Positions 36,743-48,938 are shown, numbered from the stretch's first letter. The stretch: 64,000 nucleotides of DNA from Thozetella sp. PMI_491 (GCA_021432635.1 MU270067.1:62001-126000), one strand, 5' to 3'. The notes: a model not told the origin generated them from the letters alone. Made by a program: numbers and translations.

Positions 36743-38811
36743 ATGCTGACCGTCGCCTCCCTTCTTAATCCGGAGCCAGCGGGGCGCCCTCCCGTTGCCC
36801 GGCCTCGCCCAAGTCCGGATTCCTCCTCTCCCACCTCCTCGTACACCGGCGAACGACTCCTTGACAGACACTTGCACTCAATCAGCAAGCACAACATGAC
36901 GAAAGAATCGAACGGATTTGCCAAGGCCAAGGCCAAGGGGGTCGTCAACTTCTCTCCGTACGATGTTCTCGACGCGGCCTCGGTGAGAGAGGCCCGCAAG
37001 TATCAGGTGCACCCCCTTGGAAGAGTCCATGAGTACTGCAGACACATCCCCTACAATAGCGGTAAGAAGGACTTTTACGAAAAGACCGGCCGCGAGAGTT
37101 TTGAAGGTGACTCCCCATTAACGAACGCCGACCTCGCGTCTCGAGTTTCTTTTTGCACGAGCCGTCGAGCTAAAGCGCGCCTTGCAGTCTTCCAGTATAG
37201 CTTCAAAGTCTCAGGTGACGAGACCGAATACATCGTCATGTGGGATTACAACGTCGGTCTCGTCAGAATGACTCCGTTTTTCAAGTGCTGCAAATACTCC
37301 AAGGTTTGTTTGTGACCAAGGACCAAATATCCATCGTCTAGCTTTCGACAGATTGGGCTCTGACATGAAGCAGACGACGCCGGCCAAGATGCTCAACCTG
37401 AACCCAGGCCTCCGAGACATCACGCATAGCATCACAGGCGGTTCTATCGTGGCGCAAGGTTCATACTCCCATACTCTACTCAGCCGCTAGATTTCAGGAA
37501 CAGCCACTGACTCCATAAACAGGCTATTGGATGCCCTTTGCTTGCGCAAGAGCTGTGTGTACAACATTTTGCCACCACATCTCCGGGGCTTTGATCCCCA
37601 TCTTTGGGCCTAAATTCCCGTCCGAATGTATCGATCCAGAGGGCCCCGGCTATGGTCGCATGATCATTGACTCTGCCATCATCGCTGCCTCGGCCCGCGA
37701 AGCCGAGATGTTCCGATGTATGTTTACGGCCCACGGCGCCGGCCTTCCTCCTTCGCCAAGCTCACACCACGATCCGCGATCGATGCCACACTACACACAT
37801 GCTGTGCTCCCTCTTCATCCGTATGGGAGGATGCAAGTCGAGTATCACCGCCAGCTACATCCGCGAGGCTATACCGGTCTGCATAGTCCCTATGGAAGCG
37901 ATGCTGAAGGCGAAGCGGGAGAGCCAAGCCCGGTTCTGATAGTTGGCGGCTATGTGCTACCGGAGAGTCAGACCTTGGGAGCAACAGTCACATCTGCTGC
38001 GCCAGAGCGACTGCCCCCCAGCTCGGGCTGGACCGTGGCAAACCACGAGAGCACCAACCAACTCGCGTACACGCACAACCAACACAGCATGTATCGCGAA
38101 GAGCCACCGCTCTACAGCCCTCATGCCCTTCCAGATCCAATTCTCAGTGCCATCCCGCGGGCCACAAGCTTGGAGCAGCGGAACCGCGCCCTGCATGGCA
38201 GCCAACCGCAGAACCATGTAAATCTGCTCCATCCCGTGGTCCCCCAGCGTCAAGAGCCCTTGACTACCAGCCCTTCACACTCTTACCCTTCGACTCCAAG
38301 CATCTCCACCGCACTGAAACACACTATTTGGCACAAAAAGCGGTCCGCCAATTACACCCACCGCGAGCGCGATGACGAGGACGGAGTTGGCTCGAGCCAG
38401 AGCGTTGAGAGAGTTGCGGCACTACCCCCCACTCATCAGCTTTCTGAGGGCACCAAAAACCACTCCTCGAGGCCAGGCCTACCCGGCATGGCGGCCGGTC
38501 CACTCGACCGCCCGATTGCGACATCGCTCGCGAACACAAATGGTTCGGAAAAGAACGCTGCCATGATGCTGATGCACCTGAGCGTTCGCGACATCGAGAA
38601 TGAGACAGACAAGAAGCAGTTCGGAACCGGGCAGGCACAGAAGGAGAGCTGTCATGTACGGATCACGAGTCTCGGGGCAGCCGGTGCTTCGGGCACTGCT
38701 CAATCAGCCAGCGGCGGCGAGGTGAAGTCGGCCGAAACGACAGCGGCCGTTCCGCTTTCTACGCATACGGACATGCATAGGAGGAAGAGACAGCGGGCTA
38801 CTTCGATGTAA
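36743..38811 (+). CDS. xbp1: Xbp1-like APSES (KilA-N) transcription factor
   Basis: Four exons, 36743-37106, 37188-37303, 37374-37458 and 37523-38811, encode 617 residues. The start ATG (ACCGCCATGC) gives [12 protein letters not shown], a typical N-terminus of Sordariomycete members. The divergent APSES/KilA-N DNA-binding domain is split over exons 1-4: [17 protein letters not shown] and [14 protein letters not shown], then [58 protein letters not shown], and [20 protein letters not shown]. The WDYxxGxVxxT and GxWxPF..C...C..ICYxI..LIPIFG pattern is that of yeast Xbp1, a stress- and quiescence-associated repressor. The remaining 400 residues are low-complexity (Ser, Pro, His, Gln) and end in a basic RRKRQR segment that could be a nuclear signal. 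All three introns have clean borders and keep the frame. Exon 4 might hide one more short intron after the MFR residues near 37718. Confidence 0.9.
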
Positions 38812-39341
38812 TGAGTGGAAGCTGGTGCTTCCAGGAAGGATTCTTGCTTGTTCTTTGAAGCTGGCTTCACTATCTCGGGGGGGTTGCCAAGGTCAAAAGG
38901 AGAGGCGTCGGGAACTGTTCATCGGCCACAAAGTGCCACACCATCGGCGGCGAAGGTTTATTGAAGTATGACATGGAATTTTGGGGTCACATGGGCGTTA
39001 AATTGCTGTATGTCTTTTCTGGGGTCAAAGTCAACATGGAAGACACAGGAAACCGTTGTTGTAATGGATACTGGGAATGGGTAAGGAGCCCGGGCGAGTT
39101 TGTCAAGGTCACCTCTGTTACCCAAGGCTTTGTAGTTAGGACATGGGCGAGACCGAAACGTTATCTTACTTATAATCTCACCGTGTTAATAAATCATGCC
39201 AAATGGGTATCAATAAAGTGTTGTCTATTTCCTCCAATGCCGTACCGCCTAACACCCCTTTATTCCTCATGTCGGTCATTCATTCATCCATCAAGAGCCG
39301 CAACTGTGGGGCCTTTAGCACGAGAAAATGCACAGCCGCCT
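38812..39341. other. convergent 3' spacer
   Basis: This 530-bp gap separates facing stop codons of the APSES gene and CNS1. The sequence is AT-richer (39150-39230) and holds no gene. Confidence 0.6.
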
Positions 39342-40583
39342 TTACTTCTGCCCTGGTTTCTCCAGTGCCTTCTTAGCCTTGAAGTCCTTGACCCATACAT
39401 CCGCCTTCCCCTTGGGCACAACGAAGATCTTGACCAACTCGTCTACCACCTCTACCTTGCCCGTACACAGCACTTTCAATAGCGGTACCTTCTTGCCGAC
39501 CTTGATCAGCCCTCCAGAGACGGTCTCCATGTAGCACTCAACACTGTTTGTCGCGTACTCTTCCTCGCGATCCCACGGCAGCGGAAAGACGTAGCCAAAA
39601 TGCTGCTCCAGGCTCTCTGTCTCACTGAATGCCTTGATAAAGTCACTCTCCAGCTGGACAGGGTAGAGAAGCACTGTTGGAAAACTCAGGTGGCTATTTG
39701 GGTCTGACGGATCCGGCAGTAGCTGCATCTGCACATCACCCATCTCAGGTGGCTTCTCTGTAAAGCGCGTGCGGATGCCTCGCGCCCGAATCGCCGCCCA
39801 AAGGAGGCGCTTCTGGTGCTTCTGCGTCTCCAACCGCAGCTGCTCCTTCTCGTCCTTCTGCTGCAGGGCTGCATTCTTGGCCGCCACCTCTTTGGCCACA
39901 GCGGCCAGGGCCACGTTGTCCTTGTCGATCGCCAAACCCCGGCTCACCGCATCGTCGGCATCGGCCAACTTTTTTAGTGCAAGGAGTGCACGTGAGGACC
40001 GGTAGAAGGCTTTGACGTTGGACGGGTTCAGCCGCAGGGCACTAGCACAGTCGAGCGTGCAGCTGCGATAATTCTTGAGCTCCAGGTTGCAGGCGGCCCG
40101 GTTGACATACAGCTGCTCGAGCAGGGTGGTCTCATTTTGGACCTCCTCCGGGGAGTCTAGGTCATAATCAGGGTTCTCTAGGCCGGCTAGCTGCTCAGGC
40201 TTAGGCTTCTCTCCTCTGGCACGACGCCGTGCCTCAGCCACGAGCAAGTTGATGCCGTTTGAATAGAACTCTTTGGCATCGGCCCATCGCTTCTCGCGGA
40301 AGGACTCGTTGCCTTGTTCTTTAAAGTTTGTTGCGTTTTCGAACGGCGTACCGTCGTAAGCAAGTGCCTGCAAGGCCGCGACCTCGTCGTTGTCGTCAAG
40401 CTCTGTCATAAAGAGAGGGTGCTGGTTCAGATCGGCAAAGACTTCGTCTACAGTCTTGCCTGCGGTTAGGGCTAGCGACGGCGGGAGATCTGGGACCTGT
40501 GTGTTTGCCCCCGGCTGGTGGCTTCCCCCATCTCCATCAGCGATGTTGAGCTTGCGCTCAGTGTCCTTGGCGAGGTTCTCCAT
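39342..40583 (-). CDS. CNS1: Cns1/TTC4-type TPR co-chaperone of Hsp90/Hsp70
   Basis: Single exon, 413 residues. Cns1 is an essential Hsp90 co-chaperone in yeast with a TPR domain that binds EEVD tails, and it supports translation elongation. The N-terminus contains TVDEVFADLNQHPLFMTEL, a conserved stretch before the TPRs. The TPR segment includes FENATNFKEQGNESFREKRW, then EQLYVNRAACNLELKNYRSC, then NPSNVKAFYRSSRALLAL. A charged helix (LQQKDEKEQLRLETQKHQKR) leads into the C-terminal wheel domain, with FPTVLLYPVQLESDFIKAF, LPWDREEEYATNSVECY and VPLLKVLC. The frame is open upstream of 40583 but has no ATG, so that start is chosen. It runs tail-to-tail with the APSES gene and in line with the MFS gene. 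Confidence 0.94.
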   Translation of the reverse strand: MENLAKDTERKLNIADGDGGSHQPGANTQVPDLPPSLALTAGKTVDEVFADLNQHPLFMTELDDNDEVAALQALAYDGTPFENATNFKEQGNESFREKRWADAKEFYSNGINLLVAEARRRARGEKPKPEQLAGLENPDYDLDSPEEVQNETTLLEQLYVNRAACNLELKNYRSCTLDCASALRLNPSNVKAFYRSSRALLALKKLADADDAVSRGLAIDKDNVALAAVAKEVAAKNAALQQKDEKEQLRLETQKHQKRLLWAAIRARGIRTRFTEKPPEMGDVQMQLLPDPSDPNSHLSFPTVLLYPVQLESDFIKAFSETESLEQHFGYVFPLPWDREEEYATNSVECYMETVSGGLIKVGKKVPLLKVLCTGKVEVVDELVKIFVVPKGKADVWVKDFKAKKALEKPGQK

Positions 40584-41612
40584 CACGTCGGCGCGGGCTC
40601 CGGCACGGCGGAATAGCCTCGCTGGTCTGAGGTAGGAAATGATCAAGCGAGTGGAGATTCCGACTCGTCGCAAGGACTGGCTGCTCTGCCGGTATTAAAA
40701 CTGCGAACGAGAAATGAGTTTGGTGCCTAGTGCAGGTGAAGTTGGGGCGACAAAAATTTTAGTCGTCGCGATGACGGCTCAATCAAGAATATGTGGGCTC
40801 CGACTTGGAATTAGATAGAAGGTGCCGGCAAACCTCCGGGCCCGAGAAACCACACCGAGATGGCCTTGCAGCCTCTCCGCCGCAATACTGGGCAATGAGA
40901 TCATCAAGCAAAAATCCCATCTACATTCGCTTTGCAATGATGCTAGCCAAATTTCCGATGCTCTTTTGAATAAAAAAATTCTTTACAAAATGAGTTCCCG
41001 ATTGGCAGACGGGCAGATCAGCATCCGGGCGAGATTCATGATTTCCCTCGTCCTTTTGTCCTCATTCGCGAGGCACGCGAAAGTTCAGCCTGATGGAAAG
41101 GGGGGATGTCAACACTGCCGGCACCGCCGTCAGCACTCGGTCCTGCAGCCCTTGCCTTTTGAGAAACCGCCGACCCAGTTCTATTATTATATTCTATCAA
41201 GACTTTGCGTGACACATTAACGCCACTTGCTCTCAAAAATGCGCTCCTGGAGCCCACCAGAATGCAATGCCACCATGACCTTGCCAATGAATAATCACGA
41301 AAGTGCCCGTCTCTCACTCATTTCGCGTTGATGCCAATGCCTGCGAAGTACGCGCCCAGCCACCGTATGAAATGTAAAGCAAATGCCCCTGAACGCCTCG
41401 CCACCCATTTTTTTCTCTGTCATCGCGTCGTCAATGAGAATGCCCCTTGAGTAATGAATCTAGCGGTTCTCCATCGCTTAACCCACACGTCTCTCTCGCA
41501 CACCTGTGCTTGCAAACTGTTCGAAGCCACCGAGAGTCGATAGCAGCATCCTAAGCTCTCCCCCGAAAAGAAGGGGGGGTTCGATTTACCAGAGCGATAT
41601 GTCGCAGTCGGC
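40584..41612. other. intergenic region between the MFS gene and CNS1
   Basis: The 1-kb gap contains the CNS1 promoter and the 3' flank of the MFS gene. It is A+T-richer than the genes at 40900-41000 and 41160-41220. No gene or clear heat-shock element was recognised. Confidence 0.5.
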
Positions 41613-43421
41613 TCACTCTTCCATCTCGGTGACCGTAACGGTCGGCCCGGCAGCGGGTTGCTTTCCTGCCACGCCATACTCCTCACAAGGCTCGCGAGCC
41701 TTGTTCCTCGGAACCGCAAAACATTGGATCGAGCCTAGTATGGCAATAAGGGCACTACCATACCAGGCCAGACCGGTGCAGTCCATCTTCTTCCCAGCCG
41801 CATAGAGGTACCCGGCAACCGGCGGTGCCACCATGCGACAGGCCGCTCCCGCACTTGCTGCCAGTCCGTTGACCCTGCCCAAGACAGTAAGAGTGGGCGT
41901 TGCCTCCTTGATCAAGATTAAAAGGAGCGGGTAAACAAGAATCGAGAACAGGTTCCGGACTGTTAGACAGAAATAGATAGCCGGGTAGAGCAGCGAGCCG
42001 GGAACAAATAGAAGCTGCGGAACCAGAACGTATGCGATAGGATGCAAAACCGTCACGAGGATAAAGAGCCTGTATACTCCAATTCTCTTGGCCATGATGG
42101 GGAAGACCACAGCCTGGATGAAAAGGCAGATAACGCCATTCACGGCCATTATCATGCCAACCGCACGCACTGTCAGGCCGAGACCTCCTGGAGAGTAAAA
42201 GGGGTCCAGGGAGGCGGTAGAATAGAGCACGGAGGTATCTGGGGCCCGGCTATCCTCGAAGAAGATGGGTAAAAGGTGGTCGTAGGTCATGCAGTGGTAG
42301 GTAAAGATGCACAAGGCAAGGATAACCGCCATGATCTCTTTGGTGAAGATGTTGTGGGAAGAGCGCTTCTCTACATCCTTGGACCACTTCGGGGCTGCGG
42401 CACTCTCGTCGCGGCCCTTGATCGTACCATAATTCTCGTCCCGAAGGTCCACTGCTGGTCGTTTGATGGCATCCGAAGTCTCGATCAAAGGGGTCTCTTC
42501 CGAGACGAACGCATCATCGGGCAAAAGGACCCGCGGTTGCATGTCTGGATGCGTCTCCTCCAGAAGAACGTATCCGAGAATGATGCTGACCAAGAGCATG
42601 CCGGCACAGATCAGGTTGGGAAGGAGGTACGGAAACGTATGGAACATGGTTCCTTCAAACACCTCTGGCCAAGTCTCTTGCGGATCTGCAAATAGTCCTC
42701 CGATAGCGGGTCCAATAATCGTTCCAATAGACCAGACGAAGGGCACTGCAAAGAAGAGTTAGCGCCGAAGAAACCTGGAGGTATTCTGCTATGTTGATCT
42801 CCTAGCCAGCTGGTAGCAGGTAGAGGAGCAAATCTATCTCCTCGCTTCCAACTGTACATTAAGCCCCCCCGAGCACCTTCTCAAACTGAAGTTTGTACTT
42901 ACTGATAGAGTAAGCGAGTGGCTCATGCTCGGGCCGGCTTACCAGCTCCCCAACCATGGTCTGAATCACGCCAATGTTGCCATTAAGCAGCCCGCCAACA
43001 GCGCGACCGATCAAGGCAACCCAGAGATTCGAGGCGAAGCCGACCATAACCATGCTCAGCATAGTGCCGATGCATCCCACCAGGAGGACTGGCTTCCGGC
43101 CGATGCGGTCCGAAAGGGAGCCCCAGAACACGCCGACCAGAGCTTCAGTGAAGGAAAAGGCCGAGATGAGCAGGCCCGAGTAAGTGGATGCGTCATCCTC
43201 GTTGCCAATCTCAAACCTTTTAACAAGAGCCCATGCATAGGGGAAGATGGAGGTGAGAGCAATAGGCTCAGCAAGACGGACAATAGCTTGATTGAGCCAA
43301 GTTAGAAGCCATAGGGGAAGTGAAGCTGTGAAAAGGGGAAAATACCGAGGACGAAGAGCTGGAGAGTCGGAAACGAGTCCGGATCACGGATACGCGAGCC
43401 TCTCTTTATTGCTAGAGCCAT
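41613..43421 (-). CDS. MFS transporter, drug:H+ antiporter-like (ZIFL-like)
   Basis: Three exons, 43421-43346, 43286-42903 and 42745-41613, encode 530 residues. Features are FPTLQLFVLAIVRLAEPIAL as TM1; YSGLLISAFSFTEALVGVFW leading into the MFS signature GSLSDRIGRKPVLLVG between TM2 and TM3; GRAVGGLLNGNIGVIQTMVG in TM4; and a TM5 region with SIGTIIGPAIGGLFADP. A long cytosolic loop (about residues 230-290) precedes six further hydrophobic segments, and the tail is short. This arrangement matches fungal MFS proteins annotated as zinc-induced-facilitator-like or tetracycline-resistance-like; the substrate cannot be told from sequence. Intron 2 (157 nt) interrupts TM5 and splicing restores AYSIMPFVWSIG. 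The start is the first ATG of the open frame. Confidence 0.88.
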
Positions 43422-46400
43422 TGCTTGTTGCGTTGGCTCCGACCTATGGCAAGCCACGCAGTACACTTGGCTCGGCAAGAGAGATCGCAGGTGTCGCGGG
43501 ACAGGGGGCGAGGGAGCGGTTGTGTAGTGTATGGACCGGCCTGTAAAGAAGAACCAGGACGGAGGGTAGTAGCTGGGGCGCAACAGCTATCTTTTTATCC
43601 CCAGGAACTGAGAGAGGGGCTTTGAGCAAGATAGACACACGGAGTGCTACGGGAAGGCCCGGCTGGGGATGTAGGGGTCAAGGGTTTCACTGAAACGTGG
43701 CGAGCCCTGTTTACATGAAATGCAGGAGCCGAGAGGGGAGTTAAAAAAAAACCAGCTATGCACGGAAGGGGAACGACGGCAGAAGAGAGATAAGGGAACG
43801 GCACACGTACCCACACACGCATGCGCAAGGAAGGAAAAGAAGGTGTGGTGGAGTAAAGCACCGAGTGGCAGATGAATCACAACAAACCGAGCTTCGGAGG
43901 CCAGTAGGGTTGCGGACCGAAGAAAACAACTTAGGCTCGGCTTCTAGAACCGCACACTATGGGCCGCTCACGAAGAAGGCGCTTCCGGCTTAGTGCTGGT
44001 GGTCGCGCGAGCAGGGCTCGAGCGCCCTTTCGGGGCGTCCCATAGTGGGAGGCGGAGCTAGACAAGCCAGAGTCCAACATGTGTAACCAAGAGGCTCGCT
44101 TGCCTGACTTCTGGCTTGACTGGAAAGCTGGCAAGAAAACCTTGCGCCGACCGCTGCAAGACGATGATCTCAATGGGCCAGACCGCAAACCCGAAATGCC
44201 GAAGAGAAGTATTTTGCCCGTACATGTCCCGTCCTCAGACCCCCCTTCCCTCCTCGCTCTTTCCTTCCCGTAGGTCAGAGATAACCACCGACGATCTTGC
44301 AGGCCCTTTTTTTTTTTCTCACTCTCTCACTCGCCCCGTCTGGGAGAGGGGCGGGTGCAGCATGGACTCAAGCCTAGAGTCCGGGAGCAGGCCGCAGTAA
44401 ACGCGGACTGTCTGTGCCCAACGAAATGTAAGTCTTGCTAGCGTTGAGACAGGGAGGCAAATCAATATCATTGGCCAATGGGTTGTCTGATAAAATATTG
44501 AGAAACGATATCGGTTTATCTCATTGAAATTTCTCATTGGCTGGGCCCGATTAGTTCCAACGTCTTTCCCTCTTACTCCTGTCAGGACGGATGGATGGAT
44601 CAATGGCGGTTTCCCTCTCGAACCGTCCTTTGCACCATGCTCGTGTGAACTGCTCCATCCCAGTAGATAGCGCCTCGCGTGTGCATCTCTTCCCTTTAGC
44701 TTTAGGGATGGCTGTGAATCAAAAGCGCCACACACGAGATCGTCTCGCAAGCCCCCACTCCTTGAATGTTCCTTTTCTCTGCTTCTCTTGATCTTGAAGT
44801 CGTTATCTACGAGTGCTACAGCAGCATGGATCGTGAACCGCGGGAGTTTCACCGTACCTCGGCCTGCGTGTTCTATGCTGCGTGGCAATCTCCACCCGAT
44901 AGCTTGTCCGATCTAATTACGTCAATAGCGCTGCGTCAGAAGGCCCCTGCTCTTCCCACCTCGTACTTCGTAGGTGCGTCTTCGCGACTCAAGCTTCCAA
45001 GGAATCTGCCAGGCCGGTGGGTGCGGCATGTCGTTGGTGCGGCAAATGGGTTATGCTCCCCTACGCGGCGGTGAGGCATGAACTGTCCACCATCCATCAG
45101 GCGTGCGCTACCCCGGGCCGAGACCGGTGTGGATAAAACCCTTAGCCCTCGCACCAGGCTTATTGGGGCGGTTTCCTTTCCCCGCCAGTTTTTCTTCCTT
45201 CAGGGTTCCGCTAGTTAGGCAAGGCATCGAACCATGAATCCATGATGATATTCGCTCGCGAGATAACGCCTCGTCATCCCGGCAACGCCATCGACCGATG
45301 AACGAGACTCGAGCTTGCAATGGCAAGGCGGGTGCTTATCAGGTTGCATTGCCTATCAAGCGCATGTCTTTTAGCCTTGAGAACAGGGCCCGTCTGCTGC
45401 AAGCCCGGCCCACGTCCTGCGTGTATGGAGAGGAGCTCTCCACTCCCGCCCGCATATGCGAGCACGCTTGTCTGCACTCTGCAGCTGTCTTTCAACCGTA
45501 GCCGCTAGGCGTGCAGCTAGACGACCGGCATGCCCTAGGGGGTCACGTCCGGGCCGTCCTCCCAGCCTCAAGTGGGCTCGCTGCTACCCTCCTTCTTCGT
45601 GTCCTCTCTGTCTGTCCTCAGTCGTCAAGGTTGAGGAGGGCTCGGTGCTGCTGCACCCGCCTTCGCCGGTTTCGATGGGACATGGGGCCCAGACTCGGCG
45701 CTTCAACGGACTCCTTCGTGCATCGGAGCAGTTGCCCCGTCCTCGCAGTGCACTAGCGGTTTTGCTGGTGAGATTACCAGATCGGGGGCCAGCTTTGGCA
45801 AGGAGGAGGGGAAGAGACCAGTTGGCCTATCTTATCGCCTAGCCAGGGGCCTGCTCGGGCAACGGCCGATGACGGACAGGCACCCTCGGTGCGGTTCGAA
45901 CTGGCCCGAGCTCTAGGAGAGCGCAACACCATCGTCGTGTTTAGTTGGCGATGATTTGAACTTGACAACAGAGGTTCGTCCCATGGCGATGGATGGATCC
46001 CTCTTACCCCAGACACCGGCTCCATCCCCCGTGTTTTCATCCAAGTCTCTCGAGCTAAGGACCAATCACTTGCCTCATTTTCTCTCCACAACTTGAGGAC
46101 CCTGGTTGGGGCCTATTTAGGGGCACGGGGGTTCGTGGGGGTTGATCACTGACGCCGCAAGAGCCTCAAAGTCTGGGGTTGGTCGTTTGACCAGCGCCGT
46201 CTAACGCAAGCCAAGTGGCGACGGGTGGCCACTTGGTCGCCCTCTTCAGCCGATACAGGCACCTAATAACTCGACCACCCGCCCATTGTTCCCCTTCTTG
46301 GTGGCTTGTTTGCCCGCTCCAAACTAGCTTTCCCAGCGATGGCGCGCGATAGCCCCTGGATCGCGTCAGCTTAAGCGAAAAGCATCTGCACGCACGTTGT

Positions 46401-47118
46401 ACGGCAGCGACGTCCCTTCCCCTCGCTGCATAAGTGCAACAGCACCAAGAGGGAAACCGATCTGAGAGGCTCAAGTTGATAATTATCAAGTCTAGGAGCT
46501 GCTCACGCCTGCATCGCAGGCCACCCATATGCACCATCAGCTATGCCGTTGGTAGCCATGTGCAATGTATCCCCGCAATTTCAAATGTCGCCCGTTTCTT
46601 CTAGGAGAAGGCGGCAGTGAACTATAATGATATTTGGAATCTCTGAGTGCAGAGTCTCGACAAGTGTTAGGAGAGGAGCTAGCTGCATTAAGCATCACGG
46701 TCGCGCAGGATAGAATTTCTTTTCAGCTATTTCTTCCTCCGATTTCGTCTTCGAGTCGCAGGGGTGAATTGAAGCCAGCGTTGTTACTGCATACGAGCCC
46801 TGCCTCACCGACTACTCATGGCCACATCGGCCATGCCAGTTGAGTACATAATACTAAGGATGTGGTCTCACTAGCTCCCCGTCCCCTGAGTAGCTCCACA
46901 GTTTCCATCAGCATGCTTCTTATCTCCTCCCCTAGCTCTGTTAATGGTTATTTTCGGTTTTCACATGCTTCTAGAAACCAAGCTTTTCGTCAATGCCCGG
47001 TGAGTTTGCCAACACCGCTTTCGGACTGCATGAGCCGACATTTTCCGCATACCGAGCCCAGGTGATGTATCATAATCGGTAGAATCGAGCTCACTCACAC
47101 GAATCAGGGAACCCTCAA
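43422..47118. other. 3.7-kb intergenic region, no gene recognised
   Basis: One of the largest gaps in the window. All frames are short or GC-driven, and none shows a signal peptide, domain or spliced continuity. A 93-nt inverted-repeat structure lies at 43955-44047. The stretch 46600-47060 is AT-richer. No tRNA or 5S rRNA could be folded convincingly by eye. Confidence 0.45.
43955..44047. repeat. 93-nt inverted repeat with internal hairpins
   Basis: CACTATGGG at 43955-43963 pairs perfectly with CCCATAGTG at 44039-44047. Inside are smaller hairpins such as GAAG-gcg-CTTC and CGCCC-tttcg-GGGCG. A tRNA fold was tried on both strands and fails at the D and T arms. It may be a structured RNA, a tiny foldback element or chance; 9-bp arms at this spacing are not rare. 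Confidence 0.4.
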
Positions 47119-48938
47119 CTATCCGGCAGATTGCTGTGAATGGGCTCGGTCAGCCAGTCGATTCTTCCGCGATGGTTGCCTCTTCCCCCAGCGAGGTGGC
47201 GCATCGGGTCTTATCCGAGCCTGCATTAGGCCTGTTTCACTGGCCAAAACCTGTGCTAGGCCCGGACCTGGACGATCCGCGGACGGCTGCTTGTCAGGTA
47301 CAAGAGAGTACAGGCTCATGGCCCCTTGGTACTGAGGGATCCGAAACGGAGCAGCACGGCTGCTCCTCCAACAGTAGCACATAGATTCTTGGTCCCACTG
47401 AAAGTCTGGAAGAGCAGCGCCAGCATGCAGACCGAGCCAACCGAGCTGCTCGTCAAGCTCGAGCCTACGGTGAGCAGCTGCATGTATTCCCGCTAGGGCT
47501 TCTGGGCGGATGAAGGAGCCAGGCGGTACGCTGCTTACCCAACGAGCTCGGTCGAACAGGCTGGCGACGCTGTCCGCTGGATTAGCCATACGTTTCCCGA
47601 CTTCAGGGCGCTACCTAAAGAAAGACAAGCTGTGTTAGAAGATGACGACTGGGGACGTACTGTTTGACCTGCACAGAGTAGTGCGCCCGGTACCGTGGCC
47701 GTGTCTTGTGGAGATCCCGGGTGAGGTGCTGTCTCCAAGCAAGCCCATCTTTGAAAGTAATACCTTCGGCGAGAAGCTGCTCTTGAGAAGCAATAGGAAC
47801 TGGGACCCAGCCCCCGAAGATGTGCGCTACAAAGCTATCGCCCAGCTCCATCTCTAGATCACCACCGAAGTAGGGCTCTGTCATGCGTGCGTTCTTGGCT
47901 CTAAAGTCTCTCCAGTAGGCCGCGTGGCCGAGTCTGTGACCCTGAATTAGTCGACTTTAATGTAGCCGGCCTATCTTGACCCTTGGCACTTGGCTGGCAG
48001 CATATTGTACCACGGAGCGACGCCCTTCTGTCCAAGCAGCCGCGTTTGTTTGTTCTCGTGGAGCGAGGGAAGGTGTGGTTTTGAAACACCAATGCACCAC
48101 TTACTCGTGCAACAAGGTGACGGCGGCCATGAATGCCGTGAGTATGTACTCCTCACCACCAAATCTACCCAGCTTCCGCAAGTGCATGAGGCGGGCAGCG
48201 TACTGACGCATTACCAGCACCGTCAAGCTCCGCCCCGAAGCACCTTCGGCCTTGCCCTGTGCATCACATGCCTCGATGGTCTCCTTTCTGTCGAGCTCTG
48301 GCACCGATAACACCTGGCCTTCGTTATGGTTGCCACGGCGTGGGTGTCGACACGTATATCCAACCCAGCCGTTTGTGTCGAATATGGTCCCGTCAAGATG
48401 CCAAACTATCTGCTTGGGAAGCTCAGTCTGCAGCTTATAGCTTGTCGCCCGGAGCCACCTGCGTTGGAGTGAAGGGGGAATCCCGGGATTGTCAAAGTGC
48501 CGGACGATTATATCGGGTGTCTTGGCCGACTCGCCAACACTGCTATCGGCCGGGTGCCGGAAGATTTCCTCAGCAACGGTTCGCCCGGGGTAGGAAGCAT
48601 CATGTATGTCTCTGATCAAAAGCTCCGATAGCCAGGGCAGCCCGGCGGTTTCTAATATGCGGCTCGCTAGGAGGAGAGGCTGGTCCAGTTCCGCAACGAG
48701 TGACTCGACAACACCAGCATCGTTGTCATCCGGGAACTCCCATAGGTTGAATATTGGGTGTATTTCGCCGTCGAGGTTGAAGGAACCCTGACAGGTAGTG
48801 TCTAAACTGCATCAGCTTGGAGGATGTTCGCCAGCAGAATGGCTAGCACTGACTGATAGCACCGCACTTCGTCAGTTCGGACAGATCCCATGCCCTTGAG
48901 GATGAGCCCGGCCCGCCAGCGTGCTTTTCGATTGCCAT
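47119..48938 (-). pseudogene. uncharacterised interrupted gene, possibly decaying (zincin-like?)
   Basis: Three long minus-strand blocks appear to belong together. Block A (48938 to 48105): an ATG exon of about 28 codons, a short intron with acceptor near 48801-48806, then about 232 codons including FNLWEFPDD, LLLASRILETAGLPWLSELL, WHLDGTIFDTNGWVGY and AAVTLLHE, which ends at a consensus GTAAGT donor. Block B (about 47941 to 47625): HRLGHAAYWRDFRAKNARMT, EPYFGGDLEMELGDSFVAHI and FGGWVPVPIASQEQLLAEG. Block C (about 47610 to 47119): RPEVGKRMANPADSVASLFD, then LPDFQWDQESMCYC. I could not find an acceptor that joins A to B at phase 2 with good consensus, and B runs into a stop followed by a one-base frame change before C. 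TLLHE at the splice border hints at an HExxH zincin motif, but the second His cannot be placed. It is either a real multi-intron gene or a pseudogene; the family is not recognised. Confidence 0.5.

Noticed and set aside
43955-44047. tRNA or 5S rRNA candidate
   Set aside because: Outer stem is too long for a tRNA, D and T arms do not pair, and the internal motifs of fungal 5S rRNA are absent.
45870-45910. GGTTCGAACT word resembling a tRNA T-loop
   Set aside because: Flanking sequence does not form a T stem or acceptor stem and no A-box is present upstream.
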